From NCBI RefSeq assembly GCF_002742635.1, contig NZ_PEGF01000001.1:2480001-2544000 (forward strand): 64,000 nt of DNA, in the 5' to 3' direction. The notes beneath the pieces were generated by a model. That model saw nothing but the letters and a program-made list of their open reading frames with translations. It searched no databases and was not told the origin of the DNA. The translations under genes and the position numbers were made by a program. Source of the DNA: Caulobacter sp. X (lineage in GTDB: Bacteria; Pseudomonadota; Alphaproteobacteria; Caulobacterales; Caulobacteraceae). This document shows, piece by piece, positions 17,162 to 25,035 of this stretch (positions are counted from its first letter, which is position 1; each line of letters opens with the position of its first letter).

Positions 17162-18013
17162 ATGAGCCGCACCTTCCTGAAGATGAACGGCCTGGGCAAC
17201 GACTTCGTCGTGGTCCAGACCCTGACCCAGAGCTTCGATCCCACGCCCGAGGAGATCCGCGCGATCGCCAAGCGGGACGGCGGGATCGGCTGCGACCAGG
17301 TCATCGCCATCGACCCGCCCAAGGCCGAGGGCGCGTCGGCCTATGTGCGGTTCTGGAATTCCGACGGCGAGGAGACCGGCGCCTGCGGCAACGGCACCCG
17401 CTGCGTGGCTTGGCTTCTGATGCAGTCGGCCGGCAAGACCGAGGTCGCCTTCGACACCGTCGCGGGTCGCCTGTCGGGCGTCGCGGCCGGCGAGAAGCTG
17501 GTCACGGTCGACATGGGCCCGCCGCGCCTCGCGTGGAACCAGATCCCGCTGGCCGAGGACATGGACACCGCCCGGGTCGAGCTGCAGGTCGGCCCGATCG
17601 ACGCCCCGTGGGTCCACACCCCGGTCTGCGTCTCGATGGGCAATCCGCACGTCGTCTTCTTCGTCGACGCCCCGGTCACAGATGAGTTCGCCACCAAGAC
17701 CGGCAGCCTGGTCGAGCACCACCCGCTGTTCCCGGAAGGGGTCAATGTCGGCTTTGCTTATGTCGAAAGCCGCGATCACATCCGGCTGAAGGTCTGGGAG
17801 CGGGGCGCGGGCCTGACCGCCGCCTGCGGCACCGGCGCCTGCGCCGCCCAGGTCGCCGCCGTCCGCCGCGGCCTGACCGATCGCAAGGCCAAGGTCGAGT
17901 TCGAGAGCGGCGCCCTGACCATCGAATGGCGCGAGAGCGACGGCCACGTGATCATGACCGGACCGGTCAGCATGGACTTCGCCGGCAAGCTGCCCGAGGC
18001 GGTCGCCGCTTAA
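17162..18013 (+). CDS. dapF: Diaminopimelate epimerase
   Basis: 283 residues. It has both halves of the racemase fold with the catalytic cysteines in EETGACGNGTRC and AACGTGACAAQ. The start MSRTFLKMNGLGNDFVV is typical. It converts LL- to meso-diaminopimelate for lysine and peptidoglycan. It is followed after 4 bases by mtaB, a neighbour pair common in alphaproteobacteria. Confidence 0.96.
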   Translation: MSRTFLKMNGLGNDFVVVQTLTQSFDPTPEEIRAIAKRDGGIGCDQVIAIDPPKAEGASAYVRFWNSDGEETGACGNGTRCVAWLLMQSAGKTEVAFDTVAGRLSGVAAGEKLVTVDMGPPRLAWNQIPLAEDMDTARVELQVGPIDAPWVHTPVCVSMGNPHVVFFVDAPVTDEFATKTGSLVEHHPLFPEGVNVGFAYVESRDHIRLKVWERGAGLTAACGTGACAAQVAAVRRGLTDRKAKVEFESGALTIEWRESDGHVIMTGPVSMDFAGKLPEAVAA

Positions 18014-18017
18014 AGCC

Positions 18018-19346
18018 ATGGCGACCTACACCGTCATCAAGGCGACGCCCAAGCCGAAACCCGAAGTCGGGGAGGAGGGCGGTCCCGCCGTCGTTTCCTC
18101 CGGCCCGGACGGCGTCCAGGTCGTGACCTTCGGCTGCCGCCTGAACGCCTATGAGAGCGAGGCCATCCGCGCCCGCGCCGCCGCCGACGGGGTGACCGAC
18201 GCGGTGGTGTTCAACACCTGCGCCGTGACGGGCGAGGCCGTGCGCCAGGCCCGCCAGGCGATCCGCAAGGCCCGCCGTGAGCGGCCCGGCGCGCGGGTGA
18301 TCGTCACCGGCTGCGCCGCCCAAGTCGATCCGGCCGCCTTCGCCGCCATGCCCGAGGTCGACCTCGTGCTCGGCAACGCCGAGAAGGCCGCGCCCGGCGC
18401 GCTGCTGGAGACCGGCCGCGTGCGGGTCAACGACATCATGTCGGTCAAGGAGACCGCCGGCCACCTGATCGACGGGCTGAAGGATCGCGCCCGGGCCTAT
18501 GTCGAGGTCCAGAACGGCTGCGACCACCGCTGCACCTTCTGCATCATTCCCTATGGCCGCGGGAACTCGCGCTCGGCGCCCGCCGCCGAGGTCGTCGAGC
18601 AGGTCCGAAAGCTGGCCGCCGAGGGCTACCAGGAAGTCGTGCTGACCGGCGTCGACGTCACCTCGTGGGGCGCGGACCTGCCCGAGCAGCCGACCCTGGG
18701 CCAGCTAGTGGGCCGCATCCTGCGCATGGTCCCGGACCTGCCCAGGCTTCGCCTGTCGTCGATCGACGCGGCCGAGATCGACCCGGACCTCTTCGCCCTG
18801 CTCGAGACCGAGCCGCGCCTGATGCCCTACCTGCATCTGTCGCTACAGGCCGGCGACAATCTGATCCTCAAGCGCATGAAGCGCCGCCACAGCCGCGAGG
18901 ATGCGCTGAAGCTGGTCTCGGAGGTCCGCCGCGTGCGCCCCGACACCGCGTTCGGCGCCGACCTGATCGCCGGCTTCCCGACCGAGAGCGACGCGGCGTT
19001 CGAGAACACCCTGCGCCTCGTGGAAGAGGCGGATCTGGCCTTCCTGCACGTCTTCCCCTACAGCCCGCGCCCCGGCACGCCCGCCGCGCGGATGCCGCCC
19101 GTGAAGGGGGCGGTGGTCAAGGACCGCGCCCGCCGTCTGCGCGAGGCGGGTCAGCGCGGCCTGGAACGCCATCTCCAGCGGCAGGTCGGCCGCGTGCTGT
19201 CGGGCCTGGTCGAGCGCGACGGCCTGGCGCGGGCCGAGGACTTCACCGAGATCCGTTTCGAGGGCGAGGCGCCGGCCGGCCAGATCGTGGCCTTCAAGGT
19301 CACCGGCCATGACGGCGCCCGGGTGATCGCGGAGCGGGTCGCCTGA
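18018..19346 (+). CDS. mtaB: tRNA (t6A37) methylthiotransferase MtaB
   Basis: 442 residues. The N-terminal UPF0004 domain has GCRLNAYES with its first cluster cysteine, then FNTCAV and TGCAAQ. The radical-SAM motif is NGCDHRCTFCIIPYGRG, and a TRAM-like end follows. Lack of the MiaB-type insertion and the wording GCRLN point to MtaB (YqeV), which adds methylthio to t6A37 of tRNA reading ANN codons, rather than MiaB or RimO. Confidence 0.92.
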   Translation: MATYTVIKATPKPKPEVGEEGGPAVVSSGPDGVQVVTFGCRLNAYESEAIRARAAADGVTDAVVFNTCAVTGEAVRQARQAIRKARRERPGARVIVTGCAAQVDPAAFAAMPEVDLVLGNAEKAAPGALLETGRVRVNDIMSVKETAGHLIDGLKDRARAYVEVQNGCDHRCTFCIIPYGRGNSRSAPAAEVVEQVRKLAAEGYQEVVLTGVDVTSWGADLPEQPTLGQLVGRILRMVPDLPRLRLSSIDAAEIDPDLFALLETEPRLMPYLHLSLQAGDNLILKRMKRRHSREDALKLVSEVRRVRPDTAFGADLIAGFPTESDAAFENTLRLVEEADLAFLHVFPYSPRPGTPAARMPPVKGAVVKDRARRLREAGQRGLERHLQRQVGRVLSGLVERDGLARAEDFTEIRFEGEAPAGQIVAFKVTGHDGARVIAERVA

Positions 19347-20317
19347 TCCGGCGGATTCTCGCGGCCGTCCTGCTGCTGGCCGCCCTGGCGGCGGACCCGG
19401 CGCGCGCCGAGCTGGCCAAGCCCGTGACGTTCAGCGTCATGACCTACAATGTCGAAGGTCTGCCCTGGCCTGTCCGCACCGGACGGGGCGAGGCGCTGAA
19501 GGCGATCGGTCGCGAGCTGGCCGCCATGCGCAGGGCCGGTCGCGAGCCCGATGTGGTCTTGCTCCAGGAGGGGTTCCGCTCGGAGATCTGGGACCTGATC
19601 GACGAGAGCGGCTACCCCTACGTGGCGAGGGGCCCCAACAAAGGCCAGCGCGATCCCAACATGCTCAACGGCCAGAGGCCTGACTTCCGGCGCGTCAAAT
19701 ACCGTCACAAGGGCGAGGGCCTGGGCAAGTGGGGCTCCAGCGGCCTCTGGGTGCTGAGCGACCACCCGATCAACTGGGTCAAGTCGCACGCCTACCATTA
19801 CTGCGCGGGCCTGGACTGCCTGGCCAACAAGGGCGTCATGCTGGTCAGCCTTGACGTTCCGGGCGTGCCGACGCCGGTCGAGGTCGCCGACACCCATCTC
19901 AATTCCAAGGGCGCCTCGGGCGTGCCGCGCAGCCGGGCGACGGAGGCCCATCATCTGCAGGCCGACGAACTGAAGCGCTTCATGCAGGAGGACCGCACGC
20001 CGGGCGCGCCGCTGCTGGTCGGCGGCGACTTCAACGTCATGCATTCGGCCGATCGCTTCGACCATGTCATGGCCGACTATCCGTTCGAGGTGGTCAGCCG
20101 CTGGTGCCATCGTCGCCCGGGCGCCTGCGACACCCAGATCTCGTATGATGGCGACGCGCCCTGGCTGGACACCCAGGACCTGATCGGCTTCCTGGACGGG
20201 GAACAGGTCACGGTGACGCCCGTCGCCGTCGAGGCGACCTTCGACGGCGCTTCCGAGCCGGTGCTGTCGGATCATGACGGCTATAAGGTGACGTTCCGGC
20301 TGACGCCGAAGGGGTAG
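19343..20317 (+). CDS. Exported endonuclease/exonuclease/phosphatase-family hydrolase
   Basis: The EEP fold is clear: MTYNVEGL, VVLLQEGF, VADTHLN, VGGDFNVM and the closing SDHDGYKV give the Asn, Glu, Asp-His, Asp-Asn and Asp-His catalytic set. An ATG/GTG start would be the GTG at 19424, but the frame upstream encodes LIRRILAAVLLLAALAADPA, a textbook signal peptide. I therefore place the start at CTG 19343, overlapping the mtaB stop as CTGA (324 residues). Other EEP members act on nucleic acids, sphingomyelin or inositol phosphates; the substrate here is unknown, but periplasmic action is likely. Confidence 0.75.
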   Translation: MIRRILAAVLLLAALAADPARAELAKPVTFSVMTYNVEGLPWPVRTGRGEALKAIGRELAAMRRAGREPDVVLLQEGFRSEIWDLIDESGYPYVARGPNKGQRDPNMLNGQRPDFRRVKYRHKGEGLGKWGSSGLWVLSDHPINWVKSHAYHYCAGLDCLANKGVMLVSLDVPGVPTPVEVADTHLNSKGASGVPRSRATEAHHLQADELKRFMQEDRTPGAPLLVGGDFNVMHSADRFDHVMADYPFEVVSRWCHRRPGACDTQISYDGDAPWLDTQDLIGFLDGEQVTVTPVAVEATFDGASEPVLSDHDGYKVTFRLTPKG

Positions 20318-20320
20318 GTC

Positions 20321-20752
20321 ATGCGCTTAAGCGGCGGCTGTCAGTGCGGCGCGGTGCGGTTTCGGGTGGATGGCGATCCCGGTCGGGCCTCCATCTGCCA
20401 TTGCCGCATGTGCCAGAAGGCGTTCGGCGGACCGTTCGGGGCGCTAGTGACCGTCAACCTGGCCGACCTGACCTGGACGCGGGGCCAGCGGGCGACCTTC
20501 CAGAGCTCGGACACGATCCAGCGCGGCTTCTGCGCCGCCTGCGGCACGCCGCTGACCTTCGAATGGAGCGCGGACAAGATCGATTTGGCGGTGTTCGCCT
20601 TCGACGATCCGTCGGCGGTCGAGCCGATGGTTCAGCTCGCCGTCGAGAGCCGGCCGGCCTGGATGGACCACCTCGCCGACATGCCGGTCCGGCCGCCGAT
20701 GGGGCCGGGTGGGACGGTGGTGTCGCGGCAGCATCCGGATTTCGATACTTGA
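20321..20752 (+). CDS. GFA/CENP-V family zinc protein
   Basis: 143 residues. The zinc cysteines are in GGCQCGAV, CHCRMCQK and CAACGTP, the order of the glutathione-dependent formaldehyde-activating (GFA) fold. Many members are not formaldehyde enzymes, so the substrate is open. The ATG follows the EEP gene by 3 bases, and the two are probably co-transcribed. Confidence 0.88.
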   Translation: MRLSGGCQCGAVRFRVDGDPGRASICHCRMCQKAFGGPFGALVTVNLADLTWTRGQRATFQSSDTIQRGFCAACGTPLTFEWSADKIDLAVFAFDDPSAVEPMVQLAVESRPAWMDHLADMPVRPPMGPGGTVVSRQHPDFDT

Positions 20753-20757
20753 ACCCA

Positions 20758-20877
20758 AAATCCTCCCCCTAGCGGGGGAGGTGTCGGCTCGAAGAGACGA
20801 CGGAGGGGGAAGAAGCAGGGCCAGCAGGACTTCCCCACCGGCGCTTCGCGCCACCTCACCCGCTGGGGGTAGGATTT
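20758..20877. repeat. Caulobacter-type intergenic inverted repeat element
   Basis: Outer arms AAATCCT (20758-20764) and AGGATTT (20871-20877) enclose GC-rich inner hairpins, one with CCTCCCCC / GGGGGAGG. It fills the gap between two convergent genes and touches the TRIC stop codon. Same family as near 2.4 and 4.2 kb. Confidence 0.75.
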
Positions 20878-21520
20878 ATTGCCCGTCGGCGTTCTCTTCC
20901 CCCATGAACCCCGGCAGGCTCCAGCCGAACTTGATGGCGCAGGCCCGCAGGCCGAACGCCGCGACAAATCCCGCGATCCCCGCCGGCCAGAACGCCAGGC
21001 CCGCCAGCTTCAGCGCCGCGAACACGCTGGCGCCCAGCAGGGCGGCAGTGATGTAGATCTCGCGGCGCAGCAAGAGGTTCGGCTCCTCGGCCAGCACGTC
21101 GCGGATCACGCCGCCGAAGGCGGTGGTCAAGACGCCCATGACCACGGCGCTGAACGGATGCACGCCCAGCCCCAGCGCCTTGGCGGTGCCGACCACGGCA
21201 TAGGCGGCCATGCCCAGGGCGTCCAGCCACAGCAGGGCGCGGAAGCGCCAGCCGCGCTTGCCCAATAGCCACACGACGGTGGCGGCGGCCAGGCACGCGA
21301 CGATGTAGCCGGGGCGCTGCACCCAGAAGACCGGCGCGCCGATCAGCAGGTCGCGCAGCGTCCCGCCGCCGACGCCGGTGATCGCGGCGAAAAATCCGAA
21401 GGTGATGATGTCGTGCTTGCGCCGGGCCGCCGCGAGGGCGCCGGTTGCCCCAAAAACGGCCGCCGCGGCGTAGTCGAGCCAGAAAAGCGCTGTTCCCAAA
21501 GGGTCAAGTTGCACGTCCAT
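20876..21520 (-). CDS. TRIC/UPF0126 family cation channel
   Basis: 214 residues with about seven membrane segments. It has two internal repeats, each with the glycine-rich turn and Arg-Asp: ITGVGGGTLRDLL and TTAFGGVIRDVLAEEP. This is the mark of prokaryotic trimeric intracellular cation (TRIC) channels (YicG type), which conduct K+. The loss of 'UPF' status is recent, so older annotations call it a conserved membrane protein. It is divergent from ftsY. Confidence 0.9.
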   Translation of the reverse strand: MDVQLDPLGTALFWLDYAAAAVFGATGALAAARRKHDIITFGFFAAITGVGGGTLRDLLIGAPVFWVQRPGYIVACLAAATVVWLLGKRGWRFRALLWLDALGMAAYAVVGTAKALGLGVHPFSAVVMGVLTTAFGGVIRDVLAEEPNLLLRREIYITAALLGASVFAALKLAGLAFWPAGIAGFVAAFGLRACAIKFGWSLPGFMGEENADGQ

Positions 21521-21612
21521 GCCCTTTCCATCGCACGCTTGGAGGGCCGGCGCTAACCGTGCGCGGTTAAATCCCGATTTACACTTTCGCCGGGTCGGCT
21601 AAAGGGGCGCGG

Positions 21613-22554
21613 ATGAGCGACAAGCCCGAGCAGAAAAAAGGCTGGTTCCAACGCCTGACATCCGGCCTGACCCGGACGTCGCAGGCGATGACCGAGCAGG
21701 TCACCGGGGTCTTCACCAAGAAGCCCCTGGACCAGGAACAGCTGGACGCCCTGGAAGAAATGCTGATCGAGGCCGATCTCGGTCCCGAGATCGCCGCCCG
21801 GATCACCGAGGCGTTCGGCAAGGCGCGCTTTGGCAAGTCGTCGACCGACGACGAGGTCAAGGAGGCCCTGGCCGAGCTGATCGCCGCCGAGCTGGCCGAT
21901 CGCCAGGGCAGCTTTGATCCGCTGCACGGCCCGCGCCCCTATGTGGTGCTGTTCATCGGCGTCAACGGCTCGGGCAAGACCACGACGCTCGGCAAGATCG
22001 CCGCCGACCTGACCGAGAAGGGCGCGCGGGTGCTGATCGCCGCCGGCGACACCTTCCGCGCCGCCGCCGTCGAGCAGCTGAAGGTCTGGGCCGACCGGGC
22101 CGGGGCCGACTTCATGTCCAAGCCCACCGGCGCCGACGCCGCCGGCCTGGCCTATGAGGCCGTCGAGCGCGCCAAGGCCGAGCACTACGACGTCGTCCTG
22201 ATCGACACCGCCGGCCGCCTGCAGAACAAGCAGGGCCTGATGGACGAGCTGCTCAAGGTCATCCGTGTCGTGAAGAAGGTCGATCCCGACTATCCGCACG
22301 AGACCCTTCTGGTTCTCGACGCCACGGTCGGCCGCAACGCCCTGGCCCAGGAGAAGATCTTCGGCAACCAGGTCGGCGTCTCCGGGATTGTCATGACCAA
22401 GCTGGACGGCACCGCGCGCGGCGGGGTGCTGGTGCCGGTGGCGCGAGCCTCCGACAGCCCGATCAAGCTGATCGGCGTGGGCGAGGGGATCGAGGACCTG
22501 CAACCCTTCGACGCCCGGGCCTTCTCGCGCTCGCTCGTCGGCCTGAAGGACTGA
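21613..22554 (+). CDS. ftsY: Signal recognition particle receptor FtsY
   Basis: 313 residues. An NG domain is present with G1 GVNGSGKTTTLGKIA, DTFRAAAVEQL, DTAGRLQNK and TKLDGTARGG. The N-terminal A domain is short, as in many alphaproteobacteria. FtsY docks ribosome-SRP complexes at the membrane. A palindrome TAACCG-TGCG-CGGTTA (21554-21569) lies 44 bases upstream, between it and the TRIC gene. yciB follows after 3 bases. Confidence 0.96.
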   Translation: MSDKPEQKKGWFQRLTSGLTRTSQAMTEQVTGVFTKKPLDQEQLDALEEMLIEADLGPEIAARITEAFGKARFGKSSTDDEVKEALAELIAAELADRQGSFDPLHGPRPYVVLFIGVNGSGKTTTLGKIAADLTEKGARVLIAAGDTFRAAAVEQLKVWADRAGADFMSKPTGADAAGLAYEAVERAKAEHYDVVLIDTAGRLQNKQGLMDELLKVIRVVKKVDPDYPHETLLVLDATVGRNALAQEKIFGNQVGVSGIVMTKLDGTARGGVLVPVARASDSPIKLIGVGEGIEDLQPFDARAFSRSLVGLKD

Positions 22555-22557
22555 TCC

Positions 22558-23169
22558 GTGAGCGAAGCGCCTTCAGAGGCCCCCAAGAAGAACGCCGGCT
22601 GGGTGCGGACGGTCGTCGACTACGGCGCGGCCATCGCGTTCGGCGTGGCCTATTTCGTCACCAAGGACTTCCAAAAGGCGACCTGGGTGCTTGTGGCCGC
22701 CTCGGCCGCGGCCCTGGCGATCGGATATGCGGTCGAGCGCCGCCTGGCTTTGCTGCCGCTGTTCTTCGGCGGCATGGCCCTGGTGTTCGGGACCCTGGGC
22801 CTGATTTTCCACTCCGACGTCTTCGTGAAGATCAAGGTGACGGTGATCAACCTGTCGCTGGCGGCTTTCCTGCTGGGCGGCACGCTGATGGGCCGCCAGC
22901 CGCTGAAGCTGCTGATGGGCGAGGCCCTGCGCCTGTCCGACGCCGCCTGGCGCACCCTGACCCTGCGCTACGGCGCCTATTTCGCCCTCGTCGCGGCGCT
23001 GAACGAGATCGTGCGCAATACTCAGGGCACGGACACCTGGGTGAAGTTCCGCCTGGGCCTTCTGCCGCTGGCCCTGGTGTTCGTCGCGACCCAGATCCCC
23101 TTCATGATGAAGCACATGGCCAAGGGTGACGAGCCGGCGGCGCCCGAACCTCCGGACGCGGGCTTCTAG
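22558..23169 (+). CDS. yciB: Inner-membrane protein YciB (septation protein A family)
   Basis: 203 residues from GTG, with five or six membrane segments. VDYGAAIAFGVAYFVTKD and LGGTLMGRQPLKLLMGEAL match the YciB/IspZ family, which is tied to envelope maintenance and septation. The C-terminus is short, charged and cytoplasmic. It is coupled to ftsY (3-base gap). Confidence 0.9.
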   Translation: MSEAPSEAPKKNAGWVRTVVDYGAAIAFGVAYFVTKDFQKATWVLVAASAAALAIGYAVERRLALLPLFFGGMALVFGTLGLIFHSDVFVKIKVTVINLSLAAFLLGGTLMGRQPLKLLMGEALRLSDAAWRTLTLRYGAYFALVAALNEIVRNTQGTDTWVKFRLGLLPLALVFVATQIPFMMKHMAKGDEPAAPEPPDAGF

Positions 23170-23277
23170 TCACGCTGGCTTTCCACCGTCCACGGACCGT
23201 TGTCGTCAAATCGACGTGTTCCGGTGATAGCGTTCCTGCGTCGGTCGAGAAGACCGTGCGATGTGGGGGCGCGAGAT

Positions 23278-23838
23278 ATGGCCAAGAGTAAGGGCGACAA
23301 AGCGGTCGGCAGCCTGCTGGAGCGTTCGCCCAGCCATCTTCTGCACCGGGTCCTGCAACTGGCGCTCGACATCTATGCCGAGGAGTGCGGCGAGGCCGGC
23401 GTGACCCAGCGCCAGTTCGCCGTCCTGGCCGCCGTGGCCGAGAACGAGGGCGTCACCCAGACGGCCCTGGTTCGCGCCACCGGCATCGACCGCTCGACCC
23501 TGGCCGACATGGTCGCGCGCATGATCACCAAGGGCCATCTGGAGCGCCAGCGCTCCAGCGAGGACGCGCGCGCCAACAGCGTGCGCCTGACCGCCGCCGG
23601 CCGCGAGGCGCTGGAAGCGGTCCGCCCGATGGTGGCCATGGCCGACGCCCGGATCCTGGCGCTGCTCAAGCCCAGCAAGCGCGAGGGCTTCCTCGACCTG
23701 CTGGCCGATGTCGCCGGCGCGGACTTGCACCCCGAAGAGGCCGCTCCGAAGTCCAAGAAGGCCAAGGCCGAAAAGGCCGACAAGCCGAAGAAGGACAAGA
23801 AGGTGAAGAAGGACAAGGCCGCCAAGAAGGCGGCTTAG
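23278..23838 (+). CDS. MarR-family regulator with a lysine-rich C-terminal tail
   Basis: 186 residues from the ATG at 23278. The MarR winged helix spans about residues 15-150 (AVAENEGVTQTALVRATGID, RSTLADMVARMITKGHLERQ, and the DARANSVRLTAAGREAL wing). The last 30 residues are Lys/Ala repeats, KKAKAEKADKPKKDKK and on, like the tails of histone H1-type or HU-type proteins. Such a tail would add non-specific DNA binding. It is single, 108 bases after yciB. Confidence 0.85.
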   Translation: MAKSKGDKAVGSLLERSPSHLLHRVLQLALDIYAEECGEAGVTQRQFAVLAAVAENEGVTQTALVRATGIDRSTLADMVARMITKGHLERQRSSEDARANSVRLTAAGREALEAVRPMVAMADARILALLKPSKREGFLDLLADVAGADLHPEEAAPKSKKAKAEKADKPKKDKKVKKDKAAKKAA

Positions 23839-23839
23839 T

Positions 23840-23963
23840 CCTTCTCCCCTCGCGGGAGAAGGTGGCGCGAAGCGCCGGATGAGGGGTTGAGGAACGGCGG
23901 GGGTCAGCGCGACCCCTCACCCGACCCACTGCGTGGGCCACCCTCTCCCGCAAGGGGAGAGGG
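23840..23963. repeat. Caulobacter-type intergenic inverted repeat pair
   Basis: Hairpins CCTTCTCCC / GGGAGAAGG (23840-23848, 23854-23862) and CCCTCTCCC / GGGAGAGGG (23941-23949, 23955-23963). They lie between convergent genes. The sequence between them (GATGAGGGG... GACCCCTCACC) is itself inverted, giving one large foldback. Confidence 0.8.
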
Positions 23964-23966
23964 ACG

Positions 23967-24251
23967 CTAAACCAGGATATTCAGCAGCGAACCGGGCCGC
24001 AGGATCTTCTGCGGCTGGGCGTCGGGCTGCACGAACGGCTTCTGCGGCGCGGTGCGCTGTTGCGGCTGGGCCTGGGTCTGCAGCTGCACCGTCGAGGGGG
24101 CGACCGCCGGACGCGTCGGCGCGGCGTCGGTCAGGGCCGCCTGGAAGAAGGCCGCGCGCGTCGAAGCGCCAGTCGCCGCGCCGGTCTTGGCGGGGACCGA
24201 CGGGGTCTGCGACGGAACGACGGGCCAGCCGGCGGGACGGACGTTGCTCAT
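23967..24251 (-). CDS. Small Pro/Gln-rich protein of unknown function
   Basis: 94 residues, low complexity (Pro, Ala, Gln, Thr), predicted disordered, and ending in RPGSLLNILV. No signal peptide or membrane segment. I do not recognise it. The ordered hydrophobic C-terminus suggests a docking peptide. Its start codon is touched by a GANTC site (24252-24256), the target of the Caulobacter cell-cycle methylase CcrM, and near-CtrA motifs lie upstream. Confidence 0.6.
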   Translation of the reverse strand: MSNVRPAGWPVVPSQTPSVPAKTGAATGASTRAAFFQAALTDAAPTRPAVAPSTVQLQTQAQPQQRTAPQKPFVQPDAQPQKILRPGSLLNILV

Positions 24252-24270
24252 GACTCGAAGTCTAGCATGG

Positions 24271-24310
24271 TTAACGAAAGCTGCGCGAGTATGGTCAACG
24301 CAAAGTTAAC
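24271..24310 (-). promoter_or_regulatory. Possible CtrA-type sites upstream of the Pro/Gln-rich gene
   Basis: TCAA-N7-TTAAC at 24295-24310 differs by one base from the CtrA consensus TTAA-N7-TTAAC, and a lone TTAAC lies at 24271-24275. With the GANTC site at the start codon, this suggests cell-cycle-timed expression. The match is short and could be chance. Confidence 0.3.
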
Positions 24311-24358
24311 GCGTCTGGACCGCGACCTGTAAGCGCACCTTGGCTTCGGTGAGAGGCC

Positions 24359-24871
24359 CTATTTCGCCTTCTTGAGCAGCTCTTCGGCCGCGTCGGGCGT
24401 CAGCGGGCCGGTGTGCTTGGCGAGGATGACGCCGTCCGTGCCGACCAGATAGGTCTCCGGCACGCCGGTCACGCCGAACTCCAGCCCCGCGCGGCCGTCT
24501 CGATCGACCAGATGCAGGGCGAACGGGTCGCCGAGCCGGGTCAGGAAGGCCTGGGTGTTGGCCGGGGCGTCCTTGTAGGCGACGCCGACCACCGTCACGC
24601 CTTGGGCCTTCAGCGCCATCAGCTGCGGGTGCTCGACCTCGCAGGGGGCGCACCAGGAGGCGAAGAAGTTGACCAGGATGGGACCTTGGCCTGGCGTACG
24701 GATCGCCGCCGGCGTCCCGCTGGTCAGTTCGGGCAGGGACAGGGCCGGAGCCGGCTTGCCGACCAGGGCGTGGGGCTGGACGCGCGGGTCGCGCTTCAAG
24801 GCGTAGCCGGCGAACAGGCCCGCCAGGGCCAGCAGGATCAAGAGCGGAACGAAGGCCAGCCAGCGCTTCAC
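24359..24871 (-). CDS. ccmG: Cytochrome c biogenesis thiol-disulfide oxidoreductase CcmG (DsbE)
   Basis: 170 residues from a GTG that overlaps the ccmD stop as GTGA. One N-terminal membrane anchor precedes a thioredoxin fold with the CXXC motif in FFASWCAPCEVEHP, and the cis-Pro is in GVTGVPETYLV. It reduces apocytochrome c so that heme can attach in the periplasm. It is the last gene of a ccmC-D-G operon. Confidence 0.94.
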   Translation of the reverse strand: MKRWLAFVPLLILLALAGLFAGYALKRDPRVQPHALVGKPAPALSLPELTSGTPAAIRTPGQGPILVNFFASWCAPCEVEHPQLMALKAQGVTVVGVAYKDAPANTQAFLTRLGDPFALHLVDRDGRAGLEFGVTGVPETYLVGTDGVILAKHTGPLTPDAAEELLKKAK

Positions 24872-25035
24872 GACTTGATGGTCTCCAGCTCGGCCTGCAG
24901 GCGCTCGGCCTCGCGCCGCCAGCGGCGGGCCATCAGCAGGCTGCTCGTGATCATCCAGGCGAAGGCCAGGGCCGATATGGCGAAGGCCGGCCACAGGTAG
25001 ATCGCATACTTGCCCGCGTCGAAGTCGAAGCTCAT
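24868..25035 (-). CDS. ccmD: Heme exporter protein CcmD
   Basis: 55 residues. One membrane segment (YAIYLWPAFAISALAFAWMI) is followed by a charged tail, the usual CcmD plan. It stabilises heme-loaded CcmE with CcmA, B and C. It overlaps ccmC and ccmG by 4 nt on each side. Confidence 0.88.
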   Translation of the reverse strand: MSFDFDAGKYAIYLWPAFAISALAFAWMITSSLLMARRWRREAERLQAELETIKS

